Below, in pieces: positions 35,359 through 47,510 of a stretch of 64,000 nucleotides of DNA (positions are counted from its first letter, which is position 1; each line of letters starts with the position of its first letter). The notes beneath the pieces are model-generated. The model ran no database searches. It was given only the letters and a program-made list of their open reading frames with translations, and was not told where the DNA came from. Source of the DNA: Mycocentrospora acerina (taxonomy: Eukaryota; Ascomycota; Dothideomycetes; Pleosporales). Position numbers and translations under genes: made by a program. Location: contig JAKUHH010000080.1 of the NCBI GenBank assembly GCA_022701365.1, positions 622,436-686,435 of the forward strand, read 5' to 3'.

Positions 35359-37036
35359 TTGCAATGTTTGCTGGTTGTGTGGCTTAGGCTGCGGTCGCTT
35401 TAGTAGGTTTGCAACATGGAGTTGTATTAGTACTTTCTAGGACATAGCGGTTGGGTGGCATTTCTCTTCCTAGCTTCCTAGAGGGTTCTTTTCTTTCTTA
35501 CAAATAACAATGGGTTTCATTCGGCTAGCCTAAGGTGTTCTTTTGAGGTCTTAAAATGCATATTGTTCATTGGATCATGTGTGGTTGTCTTCAGCCGTTA
35601 GTATTACAGGTCTCTCCACCTTCCATATGCTCATCAGCGAATAATATCGAAAACTCAGATCTTGAGTGGCCGTATTAGGATTGAGGATCTGGCCTGGAGT
35701 TAAATTTACTCGATGAATTCTTCGTGGTCTGAAAACCAGGTTTCGAAATGCCTCCTGTTGCGTTAGACACATCACTTTAAGAACTACAACATGGGTGAAC
35801 ATATGCACAGGGCTTTGGTGATGTGTAAGATCCTTTTACACTGCTTACTCATTACTCTACCAAGTTTTTGATGCTCTGCCGCTTGCTTTATCACCATGTC
35901 ATTTTGCTACATCCTCGACGCACGGCATCACTACTATTTTTGGGTGTTACTACCATGTATTTCATCAAGTCGTTTTCCTATTGCTGTCTATAGCAAGCCA
36001 GAACAACATCCTGGAGTCGAACAACCAATCGCACATGAGACTTGCAACGAGACACTTTGGAGTTTCTGCTGCTCTCACTGTTAAAACTGTGGCAACAACA
36101 ACAATAATAAATTCGTTGGCTGCTTATATGAACTTGCTAGAAAATAGTGTTTTCTGCTATAATATCATGATTCTGGCAGATTTTTCGGGTTAGGCTTCCA
36201 CCTGAAGAGCATTATCTAGCTATCCAATGTTGCGTCTGCTCACAAAATCTAGACTCACCTTGTCGAGCTGGCTGTTGGTTCAACTTTCCCTTGAGGAAAC
36301 TCGTAGCTCGTTCATCTGGCTTTACTTTCTGAAACCTGCCCTTTACCGATCGACTCTCATGGAGAGCCTCACAAGAGCGTACGCATCCCTGTTCGTTTTT
36401 AGACTCGAATAGCAGCTAGGAAACTGTATTTGGATCAAAGACCTTGCTACCTGAACTTCTAGTTGGCAGAACTAAAACCGTTGCTAGTATGATTCAAGCA
36501 TTGGAGTGGAGCATTCATCGAGGACTATCTCCACAGCAAATAGCTCGAGAATAGCGTGGCTACATACCTTTCGCCAGTAACAAGCCTGCGAATAACTTGC
36601 GTGTCTCAACATATTCTTTTCGCTTGACGGTGGGCTCAGATATATTCGTGATTCCGAGTGTTAATGCTGACCTGACGAAGCAAGATCTTGCTGGTATTGA
36701 GGAATCTGGGAATATACCAGTTTTTGGCTAATGCGTTAGTTTGGTACAGGAAAGAACGAGGCAGTATGAAGGCTGGCACAAATCCCAGCGAAGAGGTTGG
36801 TGAAATAGTTAGTCAGCTTGGCCATAATCAGATGTAATCATGAATTAGTACTGACGAGCTGATCAGGGAGTCATTTTGGGCAAATCAGATAAATATATGG
36901 CGTGTGAGACATATCAAGAGAAAAAAATGTCACGTGTGATTACGGTTGATTGGGGGCAAATTACAAGACGTTTGTCATGAACTCCATGAAATGGAATCTG
37001 GTTGTGTCATTTCCAAAATTCTTTCTAATTAAGTCG
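35359..37036. other. Gene-free, AT-rich block
   Basis: About 1.7 kb between the 3' ends of SEY1 and TRS120. No convincing frame exists. Around 36491-36550 a short translation (SIHRGLSPQQIARE, then a stop) looks faintly like the helix-turn-helix of a transposase, which hints at transposon debris but is far too short to name. The rest shows no motif. Confidence 0.4.
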
Positions 37037-40000
37037 TTATCCATCATTTTTTCGCCTCGCAATAAGTGTACATGGCTCTGACAATTGCCAACTCCTGAGT
37101 CTTGGCTGGCCCAAGATATCTCCTTGCAATAGAGTTTGCGTGTCGCTTCTCGGTCTTTTCCCGTCTTCTTCGCTTTTTGCTTGAAGGAGTTCGACCTCGT
37201 CTACCGTCGCACCGACTTCAAAGGTACCGCTGCATAGCGCAACAATACCAAGCTCCGACTCCACTGTCTGACCGGGCTGAATGATGGGGAGTTTGCGTTG
37301 CAAAACCCCAGTCCAAGAAAAACGTTTATCAAGATCGAGGGCGATGTTGTGCGGCAGACCGGCGATATGTGGTTGGAGCCTGAGCAGTGGTGAAATGGGC
37401 TTTGGACTACGATTATAGACAGTCGTTTTCAGTGTCATGAATTCGTCCACTGACACCGTGAATCTCGTGTGCCCAATCTGGCGTATGATTTCCTTGCCTT
37501 CTTCAGTTTCATAGTCAGGCGCGATAGTCGTTTCAATCTTGATGTCATCAAGTTTCACGGCCTCTACCATTCGTGACGACAAATGGATGCCACGAAGCTC
37601 GATGCCACCATACCGTCCGTTACTCTCTTCCCTCCATGTCCCACGAACAAGCTTCAGAAGTTCATCGCGGTACCAAAATGCTTCTCTACTAGCACGCTCC
37701 GTTTCGGGTGAGATCTTGCTTGTGCTGACAACAAATTGGCGCTGATTAGCTGGGTTCAGCGATGGTATACCTTCGTGAGGATTGCTTATGTATATCTTAG
37801 GTAGTACTACAACAACCCTATTGACATGTCCTGGCTGAATAATCTCGGTAACTGCGTGTGCGTTTTCCCAAGATCCATCTTGCCCATTCTCATCGGTTGC
37901 TGATGGCCGTACCTCAAGCGAGACAGAGAGCGGATTAGGCCAAGAGTTGCGAAGGTCCAGAAGTAACATGCAATGCTCATTGGTATGCCCTTGATTTTTT
38001 GAAAAGTGGGGGAGCGACTGGAAGTTATTGTCGTTAGGTTCGAGTTTTGAGGGCATTTGCGTTTCTGACGCAGTCTTGCCATTTATTGAGTCAGTTTTAA
38101 GGTGATGCTGATTGGACCATGCAAAGTCACCCGACAATGGTACCAAGTCTGGTCGCTGAAGTTGCACACTTGCATTCACCGTGATGGATATAGGAACGAA
38201 GACCTGCCTAGTAGAGAAGCGATCACTGATTTCCGAGCGCCGTTTCCCAAGGTTGGCATAGTCAATCTGGATGGTCGCGTTGGTCAGGCGCGTTCGTCCA
38301 ACGACTTCGATGGTAAAATCCATCTCTGCACCTGGCGCGATGCGAGTCATTTCTTCTTCTGTGTTGCGACACCAACGTAGGGGCGGAAAATGCGCGAGCT
38401 GCACTTCCAGTTCATGAAGTTCAGCAACTGAAATTCCCTTCTCAGAGGTGGCTGCTTGAATGGCCGTTGTGGTAGAGTCCTGGAATGAAATATGAACGAA
38501 GTCGACAGCTGTCGTTTGCGAGGTATTCTTCGCAGTAACTGTGAATAGTCTTTTCTCGCCTTCAAGAACCATCAACGCAGACTGAGGCAATGAAACTCTC
38601 GTCACAACAATGACGGGTTGATCTGGAATAACGTCAAACATCAAAGACTCCGGATGAGGTGCAGCCTCTACTCTATGTACACTCGATGGAAGTACTGCTG
38701 TCGAAGGCCGAGAGGCTGGTGCTCCCAGGCAAGCTTTCAATCCTATCTTCTTCATTTTCGCCTCACGGATTGGCTTCCACGGGTCCGGGAAAATGGGAAA
38801 AAGCCGTTCCCGACAACCAACAACCTTGATGAGACATCCAATAATCTCTAGTTTGCCATGAGACTGCGCTCGACCTGTTATCTGGAACTTTTGGGTTCGA
38901 TAGGGACCTAGTATAAAATGTTCTTCCGCAGCAGTAAACACAACACCTTTCGCGGCGATTTTTAGTGAGTCCACCCCTAGTTCAAAGTCGTAGGGATTCT
39001 GCAAAGCTATGACAAATCGATACTCTTCATTTGCCACCAGCACAGTTTCCGTGACTTCCACTTCCAACTTTTCCATCCAGGGATTATGGATAAAAGGTCC
39101 AATGTTTCCAGAAGATGTCGCTTGTAGTTCAGCAGGGCGATGATGAGTCAATCGCAACTTTTCTGGTTCCTTCAATATGACCAATCCGCGGACCAGGAAG
39201 TCGTCCCAGTATTCTGTCTCAACATCTTGCATGCCGAGTTTTTTCGCAGCAGTCACAGTCCGGGAGATATTTGAGAACAACCTGACTTGCTCCTCCCGTA
39301 GTAGAGACACAAACACGTCTGTGCTGTTTGACCTTGGCGCCGTTCCAGGGCCTGCTACTCGAAGCAGAAGCGCTGTGAAATGAAGAATTCCGTGGAAGTT
39401 TGGAAGAGCTTCGCAAAAGTTGAGACACATTCGCAATACGTCCAGTTTCAATTGGAGACTCCCGAATGCCCGCAGGGACGAAACTTTTAGAATATCTTCA
39501 ATCACATCTTGGCTGGTCTCAACCTTAGGTAAAATACCGCCTCTCATCTTGCCTGAGGTTGTGGAGTCTTTAGAATTTGGAATCCCGTAAATTCGGCCAA
39601 GTAGACCTAGGAATTCGTCAATACCGCTATCGATATCCCCGTTATTCAAATTAAGAGAGCTGGTAGTAGAAGAGTTAGCACTGGCCATATTGAGAGCTGC
39701 TAGTCCAGCAGCTGGATGCACGCCCATCTCTGCTGCGCCGACTTTTCTGGCTTGAACCAGGCCTGGGATGAGCGAAGTAATGAACTCTCTCATCACGATG
39801 GCTTTCTTTCTGTGTAGCCCCAAGGACGACAGAACGGATGCAATGCCTGAGAGAATCATAACCCGATCAGTAGGACTGACTCCAGAGGTCTCAACGGGTC
39901 CCGGCAGAGCGCGAAAAAGCATCGAAGCAATGTCGTTTCTTGTGGGATTTACACTGAGTCGTGGAACAGAGAGCCTAGGCTTCTGTTTGAATGGAGTATT

Positions 40001-41664
40001 CAAGACGAGATGTTGGAGCGCATCTCCATCAAGATACCCTGCCGATAGGTTCATTGCAGCTAAAAGCTTGGAGAATCGTATGACGCAGTCAGAGAATGCT
40101 AAAGGCGGCATAGATTCGCCTGCAAAATTTGCCGCTCGAGTGTAGATGTTCAGTATCATGTTGACAAGGTCAGGAAGAAGAGAATTCAAGCTCTCGAGAG
40201 CGGCTTCATGGTGAGAGGGCTTCGCGGAGGCGGAAAGGTCGGCAATACTGGTCGTTGGTGTATGCTGAGGTGATTTGCTATTGGATGATTTGTCAAATGT
40301 TGGGTAACATATTTGAGGTATCTGATAGCGTCAGGATTTGCGCTTATACAGCTGTAGACGTCACGAACCTGAAAATCTGTGCCTGACCATGCACACAATA
40401 ACAAGCAGACCATGATGTTCTCGAGGGCTTTGGCGTGCCACAGATGATCACTATAGGCACGAGCTTTTGTGGCGCCTTCAATAAGCTCCCTCAGGGCTTC
40501 GTGCCATTGTCCTGCAAGCATGTAGAGTGTCCCAATCACGATGCTTATTCGCCCGCGACCTTTGTTCCGTGCCCGTTCGCCGACTCCTCCGGAACCAAAC
40601 CCGTGGATGGATACTCTGTCTGCTGTCGAATCCTTTGCAGTTGCACTGGATTTTGATGAGTTGCTAGTAGTCCGTTGCAGAGTGTTTGCTGTGTTAACTC
40701 CAGGTATATCGTCAAAAGTGGTTGGCGGTGTCCGCGCCCCCTGGGTGGAAGGTGTGGCAGTTCTAGGATCCTCTGTTGTTAATGGAGCTCCTGGACTTGA
40801 TGAAGGGACAGGCATGGACATGCGTTGAACATCTTTCTGAGTATTTGAATCAGGTGTTGCTGGTCTGCTAGTGGTCGTCGCTTGAGAGTTGCGCCGTGCA
40901 AACTGTGCCGCAGCGGCGTCATGATTAGCCCAAGTAGGAACATAATCTGCGTTACCACTTTGCGAAGCGGGTGAAGCAACAGTAGGAAGAGCCGAATACG
41001 ATCTCGCTAGTGTAGTCATTTCTGCGAGAAGTATTGCAGTCAGATCGCACATGAAAGTTTTCATTGTCGTAGTCTTAAGCTGAGATTTAGGAGGAATCAA
41101 CACTGTCTCCTCGGGCAAGAGATGATGTCGTGTCTGGGTAGCACAGTCAAACATCATGAAGCTGTGGAGATAAGCCCTGGGGAACTGTTCTCTAAGATCG
41201 TTCACAGCAGACTGAACGGCACTCGCATCTTCGTCTTCAGGAGCAGGCTCACCAGCCGCATGTTCTGGGGTAGCCTCTGATGCACGAGACTGCTCTAGCC
41301 AGCTATACTCGGTAGCATCTCCGACACCAATGATGAGAAGTGGTTCTCTGAACTGTTCAAAAGGTGACAGTAATAAATGAGAAGCCGGAGGAAGTGACGG
41401 TGATAGATCATACAGAAGCGTTCCGCTAGGAAATGCTAGAGGAGAAAACATATCTACTCGATGCCAGAATCAGCAAATGTCGGGCTCGGAAACGTCCTTT
41501 AAAGGGTCCGTACTCCTATCTGGCCTAGGATCAGGGCTGACATCTCCCAAGCGCACCGTTGACTGCCGCTGCAGCAGGTCGACAAAGGCAAGAAAACGCG
41601 AACGCTTGATTCTACCAACAGGAACAACGTGCGCCTTTATACGGGCAGGCGCAATGAAGTCCAT
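37037..41664 (-). CDS. TRS120: Trs120/HypA, TRAPPII complex subunit
   Basis: Three exons: 41664-41514, 41453-40369 and 40321-37037, giving 1506 residues, the usual length of HypA proteins in filamentous fungi. Phases agree at DPRPDR-NMFSPLAF and WSGTDFQ-IPQICYP. The second intron is only 47 nt. The start MDFIAPARIKAHVVPVGRIK is characteristic, followed by FLAFVDLLQR. The N-terminal half is alpha-solenoid-like with a low-complexity Thr/Ser/Ala insert (about 220-330). The C-terminal half is beta-rich, with Ig-like repeats. Trs120 is a defining subunit of TRAPPII at the late Golgi, the nucleotide exchange factor for Ypt31/32 (Rab11). In Aspergillus nidulans, loss of HypA disturbs hyphal morphology. 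The gene is divergent from the large ATPase gene. Confidence 0.93.
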
Positions 41665-42362
41665 CTTGAAGTGCGAAGAGTGACGTCGTCGACGTCGTGA
41701 ACGAAGTATAAGTTGTGTTGAAGTGTTGATGCGCGTCGGAACAACTTAATCTCCGAGCAAATGTACCTCCGTATCAACATGCAAACGTTCGTAAAAGTGG
41801 TCTCTACAGAACAAATCTGCGTTGACTGCAAAGCATGATGTCGATGGAATAAATGGTCGTGGTGTCGTTCGTTGGCTCCTTGAGAAGGCGGTCAATGTCC
41901 TACGGGAAGGCTTGGCGATAGTTCCTTTGGCTAGTCTCGAAGCGACACGTGCACAGAAGTCGCGCCTCGCGTGTCGAACGTCTTGACAACGAACATCATC
42001 TGTCAGTTCTTCATCTGGTGTTTCTACTTCCGCGCTTCCTTTGTATTCGCTTCTCTGCATAGCGAGTACACACAGGCTTTGTAATAGCGTTGCTCTCGTT
42101 CTCGTTGTTTCTGTGGCGGCCTCCGCCACCGTTCCGCAGAACACCAAAACCTTTGGTTGGTGAACCGTAGTTGTCATTCATATCATTTAAACCTTGACAA
42201 AGTACGAGTATCTCTGATTCACTACTTTTGCTTTCATTGTAACCTTAACTCGGCATTAAAAACATACCACGACACTCTGCCCTAAGGTAGCACATCAGTC
42301 ACATTTGCCACAAACTCGATCTTCAGCGTCAACCAACGAGTTTGGTCCCACAAAGATTCATC
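41665..42362. promoter_or_regulatory. Divergent promoter, TRS120 / large HSP90-like gene
   Basis: A shared region of 698 bp between two divergent starts. A 143-codon minus-strand frame (41746-42177) lacks any signature and is not called. No TATA box is obvious. Confidence 0.45.
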
Positions 42363-45300
42363 ATGGCATCAATAGATTTTGCGCGGTTGCGCAACCAGAC
42401 TATGGCTGATGGCCTAGACAGCGAGGTTACAGTCAACACAAGATCGTTGATTGACAAAGTCTTGGCGCGTTATTCCAGTGAACACACCACTCTACGAGAG
42501 TTGATACAAAATGCCGCAGACGCGAAAGCGGATACCGTCACCATAAGACTCGAAACGGATCCTTCTTTAAAAGTACCAACGCCGCAAGGCGCAGACGACT
42601 CGGTTTTGCTAAAGCACATTATTCAGAATCACACTCTCAAACGATTGATAGTCACCAATAACGGTCAGCCATTCACAGCCGCAGACTGGAGTCGGCTGAA
42701 AAGTATTGCCGATGGAAATCCTGATGAGACGAAGATTGGAGCATTTGGCGTCGGCTTCTACTCAGTCTTTGCCGACTGTGATGAGCCTTTTGTTGTCTCA
42801 GGCGACAAAACTATGGCATTCTATTGGAAAGGGAATACACTGTCTACAAAGGTTGCTACTATTCCTGCCGAGCACGCAACATCTGATACAACGTTTTCCT
42901 TGGACTATCGTCAAGCTAATGCAGCATCACCATCATACAACCCTTCGAAATTGCCTAATTTGCCGACATTATGTCAGTTTCTAGCGACCAGTCTGACTTT
43001 TGTTGGGCTGAGCAAGATTGAACTTCATGTAAATGATCACGTGGTTGCTTCTCTCTCTAAGAAGATCTCGCCACCCGAAGATGTCAGAGTGCCAGGAAAT
43101 TTGAAGACGGAGACTGAAGGCGGGTTGATGCGTGTAATGCACGTTACACGACAACATTCTCAGATAGATGCCGAGTGGTTGAATGTCATTTCATCCGCTC
43201 AAAATCCACCAAAGAAACCTTCAGAGTTAGTGCAGCAGGAGGTCCGCAATGCAGGCACGTCGCTGAGGAGCTTCTTCTCCAAATTCGCAAGTCCAGCTCC
43301 ACAGGCTCCATCAAGAACTTCGAAGCCACAAATAACGGAAAAAACCAGCATAAGCGAAGAGATAGTGGGCGAGTCAAGAGGAACAATATTCTTACAGGTG
43401 TGCACAGTGGAAGTCGCTACTCGCGTGTCAAGAAATTTCGCAGCGGAAATCGAGCGGGCGACGAAGAAGGCTCCACCAAAGACGACGAGAATCGCGCTTT
43501 TGACATCACCATATCAAGACCCTTCGGCTGTTCTTAGCACGGGCTCGGGAAGCACAGTAGAGCTAGCATCGAAGATTTTTGCGGAGGTGCTTCCAACGAA
43601 AGCTGGTCGTATTTTTATTGGCTTCCCCACTGCGCAAACAACCGGGTTTCTTGCTCACATCAGCGCTCCATCGCTCATTCCAACGGTCGAGCGCGAAAAT
43701 GTTGATATGAACGCTCGATTCATCTCGACATGGAACATTGAGCTCCTGCGTGTTGCTGGGCTTGCGTGTCGAATCACCTATGTCTCTGAGATGGCTGATA
43801 TTCAGGCACGTGTAAAAAACGAGTCTGTAGATACTCTAGTTCCTAGAGCGATTTACACATTTCAACAATATACTGCGAACGCATCTCACCCCTCTACATC
43901 TTTAGGAGAGAAGATCGAAGAGGCGTTCTGGAGTTGCTCCAAAGAACGTTCCATTGATATACTCTCTACAAAAGGGGTCATGGCAAGCAAGCACGTACGC
44001 ATGCCAGCAGAAACATTGAGCTTTCTAGGAGAAGTTCCGATGGTGCCTCAGGAATTGGCCAACGGTGCTGTTGCGTTCATGCTTAATCTTCACAAGCGCG
44101 GGTTTATCTCAGAGCTCACTATGCAAGATATTCGTCAGGGTCTTGAATCTCGTGCACTGAATGAGGACGAGTTGTGTGAATTCCTGAAGTGGTGTGGCTC
44201 CAAGCTTGAGAGCAACGAGATTGATATTCCTGGCTCCCGCAGTCTTTTCGAAAATACCGTTGCGAACATCGATATACAGCCCGAGAAGAATTCTGGGAGG
44301 ATTCTCGCTCTGGGAGATATTGACACTTATGTCAACCCAGCAAGAATTACGCCGACTCTGCCCTTGCCCCAGAGTACGATACCATTCGCTTTTACGAAAG
44401 GTATCTCGGTTAGGCAGTTGCAAATGTTTGGCTGGATAGAGTTGTCCATGGTCCGATGGCTTCGCCACATGACGACGCAACCTCAGCTCGAAGACTTTAC
44501 GACGTCCGAAACGCTCGCAACTTCAGTGCTTACTTTGGCGTCAAAGTGCTGGGAACAACTAGATGGAGGCTCCAAAGATACAGTAGCCAAGATTCTGACT
44601 CCCCACTCCATCATGCCAACCAAGATGGGGATGCGTCGTCCGCACGAATCATACTTTCCCACAGTGAAGTTATTCGAAGATCTGCCGACCGTCCAGCCCT
44701 TCGCTGGATCCAAAGACAAGTTTCTGCTCGCGTTGGGGGTCCGGAAGACTATCGATCTGCCTATGGTATTCGATCGAATGCGGAATCGTGACACAGCAAA
44801 ACCTTCGGAAAAAGCATCCTGGAACCATGTCGATCTCATTCGCTACTTTGCGTCTGTAATTCACGAAATTCCAAAGAAAGATCTTGACCGCCTACGTGAG
44901 ACGCCATTTCTACCCGGAGAAGGCGTGTCGACCGAAAAAGGACAGCTGTTCAAGGCTTCTGAGTTATTTGCTCCAGACCAGGCTATACTTGCGTTGGGGT
45001 TGACTCAAATCAAGATACCATTTGAGTTCAAGCCCAGCTCCCGCGAGGGTGCGCTGCTACTAGATCTCGGCCTGAAGCTATGGCCCACGTCTATCGCTCT
45101 TGCAAAGATCCTCCACCGTGCTGGGCAAACCAACGATCAGCCGCTCTACAATCTGACAATGGACTATTTCTTGCAAAACCACTACAGACATAGCTACGCT
45201 TCGGAGACGGCGCAATTTGCCGCACTTGCCATTCCAATCTTGCCTACAGAACAAGTTCCATTTCCTGCATTGGTAGGACCGTTCCAGTGCTACACGAACG

Positions 45301-47510
45301 AGAATGCTGCTTGCTTCGGGTTCGCAATCCTTAGGAAAGACCTCCGCATTCACGCCGAGAAATTTGGAGTTCAGCGTGACCCCAACATAGGCTCTTGTGT
45401 GCAGTACTTGATAAAAACGCCACCAAAGACCAAGCTCGATGCAGAGATACAATTTGGCTACTTTTCGTCTCGGGCATCTGACCTGGATCAAAACCGCAGC
45501 CTGATCAACACCCTCTCGTCTTCCAATATCGTACCTGTTTTCCGGAAGTACTTCCTTGACCCTACGTGCAGTGGTTTTGAGGATCGAACCAAGCGTCAGA
45601 CAGGCAAAACCGAGTATCGCGTCCATCATTTTGATCCACCAGAACATGTATTTGTTGGTCGTGATCAAGAGTACAAAGGCATTCTCGATTACGTCCAGTA
45701 TGGCCCCGAGGCGACCGCGTTCCTCCTGAAGGTTGGAGCAAAGCACGAGCCGAGTATACACGACTTGGCATATTTGCTGGCGAAGAATCCAGCTCGATTC
45801 CTTAATACGATTGGACAGGACAAATATCTTGACCTGCTCAGAAAGCTGGCTGATAACGCGGGCAACCTGTGGAAGGACAAGGACCTTGTAAAGGCGCTGA
45901 TTGCCTCGAGAATACTCCTAGGCTATCGCGATATCAAAGACGACACGAAGAAGCCTGAGGGGGGCGAGGACGAATTTGATGATTTGGACGAGCCTGGAGT
46001 GCATCGAGAATGGTCCCTTAACCAAGCCAACGAGATTGTCATCATCGACAATGTCAACTACCTGACCAGATTTCGTGACTACATCATAGCTGCACCTCAA
46101 GAGGAACAGCTTGAAGAGTTCTATGGACGTTTCGGTGTCCAGAAGGTATCAGACCTTGTCAAAACAGAGCAGCGCATTGGCACAGCAGCTCGCGATCAAA
46201 CCCCTGCACAGAACTTGCGAAAGGACATTCTCGAGCGAGTCCGCCTCTTTCTCCACGAGTATGAGCGAGATGCCTCGTCAAAAGCTGTCAAGGCCGATGC
46301 GAAGTGGCTCAATACGAATCTAACCGTGCAGTGTGTCTCTGATATCGGGATCCGCTATTCGCTTGCGGAGCGCAACGTTGCCACGATGGTGAAGAAGACT
46401 GCAGTCATCCTCAAGATACGAGGCACTGGTCATGTACTGAGTATCACACCAAAGTTCGACTTGTATGAGGTTTCGAGCGAACTTGTCCGCCTGTTGATCC
46501 GACGACCAAAACAAAACGATGCAATTGCTTTGGAGCGCATCCTCACCGAACCTTTGCGGCGGCTGCAACAGAAGGGTATCAACGTGGAGCGCATTCTACG
46601 CAGACGCGAGCATGAGGCACGTATTGCTCAGCAGCAAGAGCTCGAACGGGAGTACGAAGACCAACAGCGTGCAGCTGAAGAGGCCAAATCTGGCGTCGTC
46701 AAGCGACCAGAGTCTCCAAGAGCAATTGTACCTGAGACACCCGAGAAGGGTCCCAATATGCCTGGTGCCTTTGGCAGTCCGGAGAATTCTATGGAGGTTG
46801 CGAAAAACAATCGCAACGAGGATAATAGTCTTATTGGGAATTGGGCGAAGAAGCTCGGCTTCAAGACTGCCCCGACACCCCCTGCCCGTGGGACCGATGG
46901 TCCTGGGATTGGCCGCGACCTCGAAGCCACAAAGTCGAACATTCAAAACGCGATCAAAGAGTGCCAGCCTACCGGCATGCAAAACATCAACGTCAACCAC
47001 CACCAAGATTCGACCGAGCTGGACAGAGGCGGCTATTGCAAAGACGATCAGATGGAGAATCTCCACAAAGCTTTCTCTGTCCCTTATGCCGGGCGTCACA
47101 TCGACATCTACTACGGACGCGACGAATCCTCGCCACTTGACGCTCTGCACGCTCACCTGTCGGCATTCCTACCTCTGATATTCGGCTTGACGTCGATTTT
47201 TTCGGTAAATCCGGCAGCTGTCAACATCTTCCTTGACAAAACGTCCAACACGGTGGCCTTCAATATGGGCGGTAGTTTGTTCTTCAATCTGGCGTGGTTC
47301 ATTGCTCTGCATTCGGAAGCTTGTAACACAAAGGAGGGGAAGCTTAGGGCGTTGGACAGCTGGTTCTTTACGTATTGCCATGAGTTGGCGCACAACTTGG
47401 TAAAGGATCATAATGCGAGGCATAGCTGGTATCAGCAGCAGATTGCTATAGAGTACAGTCAGCGGTATCGGGCAAGTTTAGAGGCATTTACGAAGGATTT
47501 GCTGATTTAG
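42363..47510 (+). CDS. Sacsin-like HSP90-type ATPase protein (DUF3684 family) with C-terminal HELAHN motif
   Basis: One uninterrupted exon, 1715 residues. The start is the ATG giving MASIDFARLRNQ. The N-terminal GHKL/HSP90-type ATP-binding fold shows RELIQNAADA (45-54, the Mg-binding Asn motif), LIVTNNGQPF (the DxGxG region with Asn-Asn-Gly) and KIGAFGVGFYSVF (124-136, the lid glycines). This arrangement is shared with sacsin and with the fungal DUF3684 proteins. The middle ~1000 residues have no motif I know. A charged coiled segment (~1400-1450) precedes a C-terminal domain whose last 50 residues contain CHELAHNLVKDHN (His1673, Glu1674, His1677, His1683), like the zinc site of WLM/SprT-type metalloproteases. 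Family knowledge is thin; chaperone-like activity is inference. Intronless, unlike nearly all of its neighbours. Confidence 0.85.
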   Translation: MASIDFARLRNQTMADGLDSEVTVNTRSLIDKVLARYSSEHTTLRELIQNAADAKADTVTIRLETDPSLKVPTPQGADDSVLLKHIIQNHTLKRLIVTNNGQPFTAADWSRLKSIADGNPDETKIGAFGVGFYSVFADCDEPFVVSGDKTMAFYWKGNTLSTKVATIPAEHATSDTTFSLDYRQANAASPSYNPSKLPNLPTLCQFLATSLTFVGLSKIELHVNDHVVASLSKKISPPEDVRVPGNLKTETEGGLMRVMHVTRQHSQIDAEWLNVISSAQNPPKKPSELVQQEVRNAGTSLRSFFSKFASPAPQAPSRTSKPQITEKTSISEEIVGESRGTIFLQVCTVEVATRVSRNFAAEIERATKKAPPKTTRIALLTSPYQDPSAVLSTGSGSTVELASKIFAEVLPTKAGRIFIGFPTAQTTGFLAHISAPSLIPTVERENVDMNARFISTWNIELLRVAGLACRITYVSEMADIQARVKNESVDTLVPRAIYTFQQYTANASHPSTSLGEKIEEAFWSCSKERSIDILSTKGVMASKHVRMPAETLSFLGEVPMVPQELANGAVAFMLNLHKRGFISELTMQDIRQGLESRALNEDELCEFLKWCGSKLESNEIDIPGSRSLFENTVANIDIQPEKNSGRILALGDIDTYVNPARITPTLPLPQSTIPFAFTKGISVRQLQMFGWIELSMVRWLRHMTTQPQLEDFTTSETLATSVLTLASKCWEQLDGGSKDTVAKILTPHSIMPTKMGMRRPHESYFPTVKLFEDLPTVQPFAGSKDKFLLALGVRKTIDLPMVFDRMRNRDTAKPSEKASWNHVDLIRYFASVIHEIPKKDLDRLRETPFLPGEGVSTEKGQLFKASELFAPDQAILALGLTQIKIPFEFKPSSREGALLLDLGLKLWPTSIALAKILHRAGQTNDQPLYNLTMDYFLQNHYRHSYASETAQFAALAIPILPTEQVPFPALVGPFQCYTNENAACFGFAILRKDLRIHAEKFGVQRDPNIGSCVQYLIKTPPKTKLDAEIQFGYFSSRASDLDQNRSLINTLSSSNIVPVFRKYFLDPTCSGFEDRTKRQTGKTEYRVHHFDPPEHVFVGRDQEYKGILDYVQYGPEATAFLLKVGAKHEPSIHDLAYLLAKNPARFLNTIGQDKYLDLLRKLADNAGNLWKDKDLVKALIASRILLGYRDIKDDTKKPEGGEDEFDDLDEPGVHREWSLNQANEIVIIDNVNYLTRFRDYIIAAPQEEQLEEFYGRFGVQKVSDLVKTEQRIGTAARDQTPAQNLRKDILERVRLFLHEYERDASSKAVKADAKWLNTNLTVQCVSDIGIRYSLAERNVATMVKKTAVILKIRGTGHVLSITPKFDLYEVSSELVRLLIRRPKQNDAIALERILTEPLRRLQQKGINVERILRRREHEARIAQQQELEREYEDQQRAAEEAKSGVVKRPESPRAIVPETPEKGPNMPGAFGSPENSMEVAKNNRNEDNSLIGNWAKKLGFKTAPTPPARGTDGPGIGRDLEATKSNIQNAIKECQPTGMQNINVNHHQDSTELDRGGYCKDDQMENLHKAFSVPYAGRHIDIYYGRDESSPLDALHAHLSAFLPLIFGLTSIFSVNPAAVNIFLDKTSNTVAFNMGGSLFFNLAWFIALHSEACNTKEGKLRALDSWFFTYCHELAHNLVKDHNARHSWYQQQIAIEYSQRYRASLEAFTKDLLI

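Noticed and set aside
41746..42177. 143-codon minus-strand frame between TRS120 and the ATPase gene
   Set aside because: It lies in a divergent promoter and shows no recognisable protein pattern.
46519..47178. Open frames on both strands inside the large ATPase gene
   Set aside because: They overlap the conserved continuous 1715-residue frame and lack any motif.
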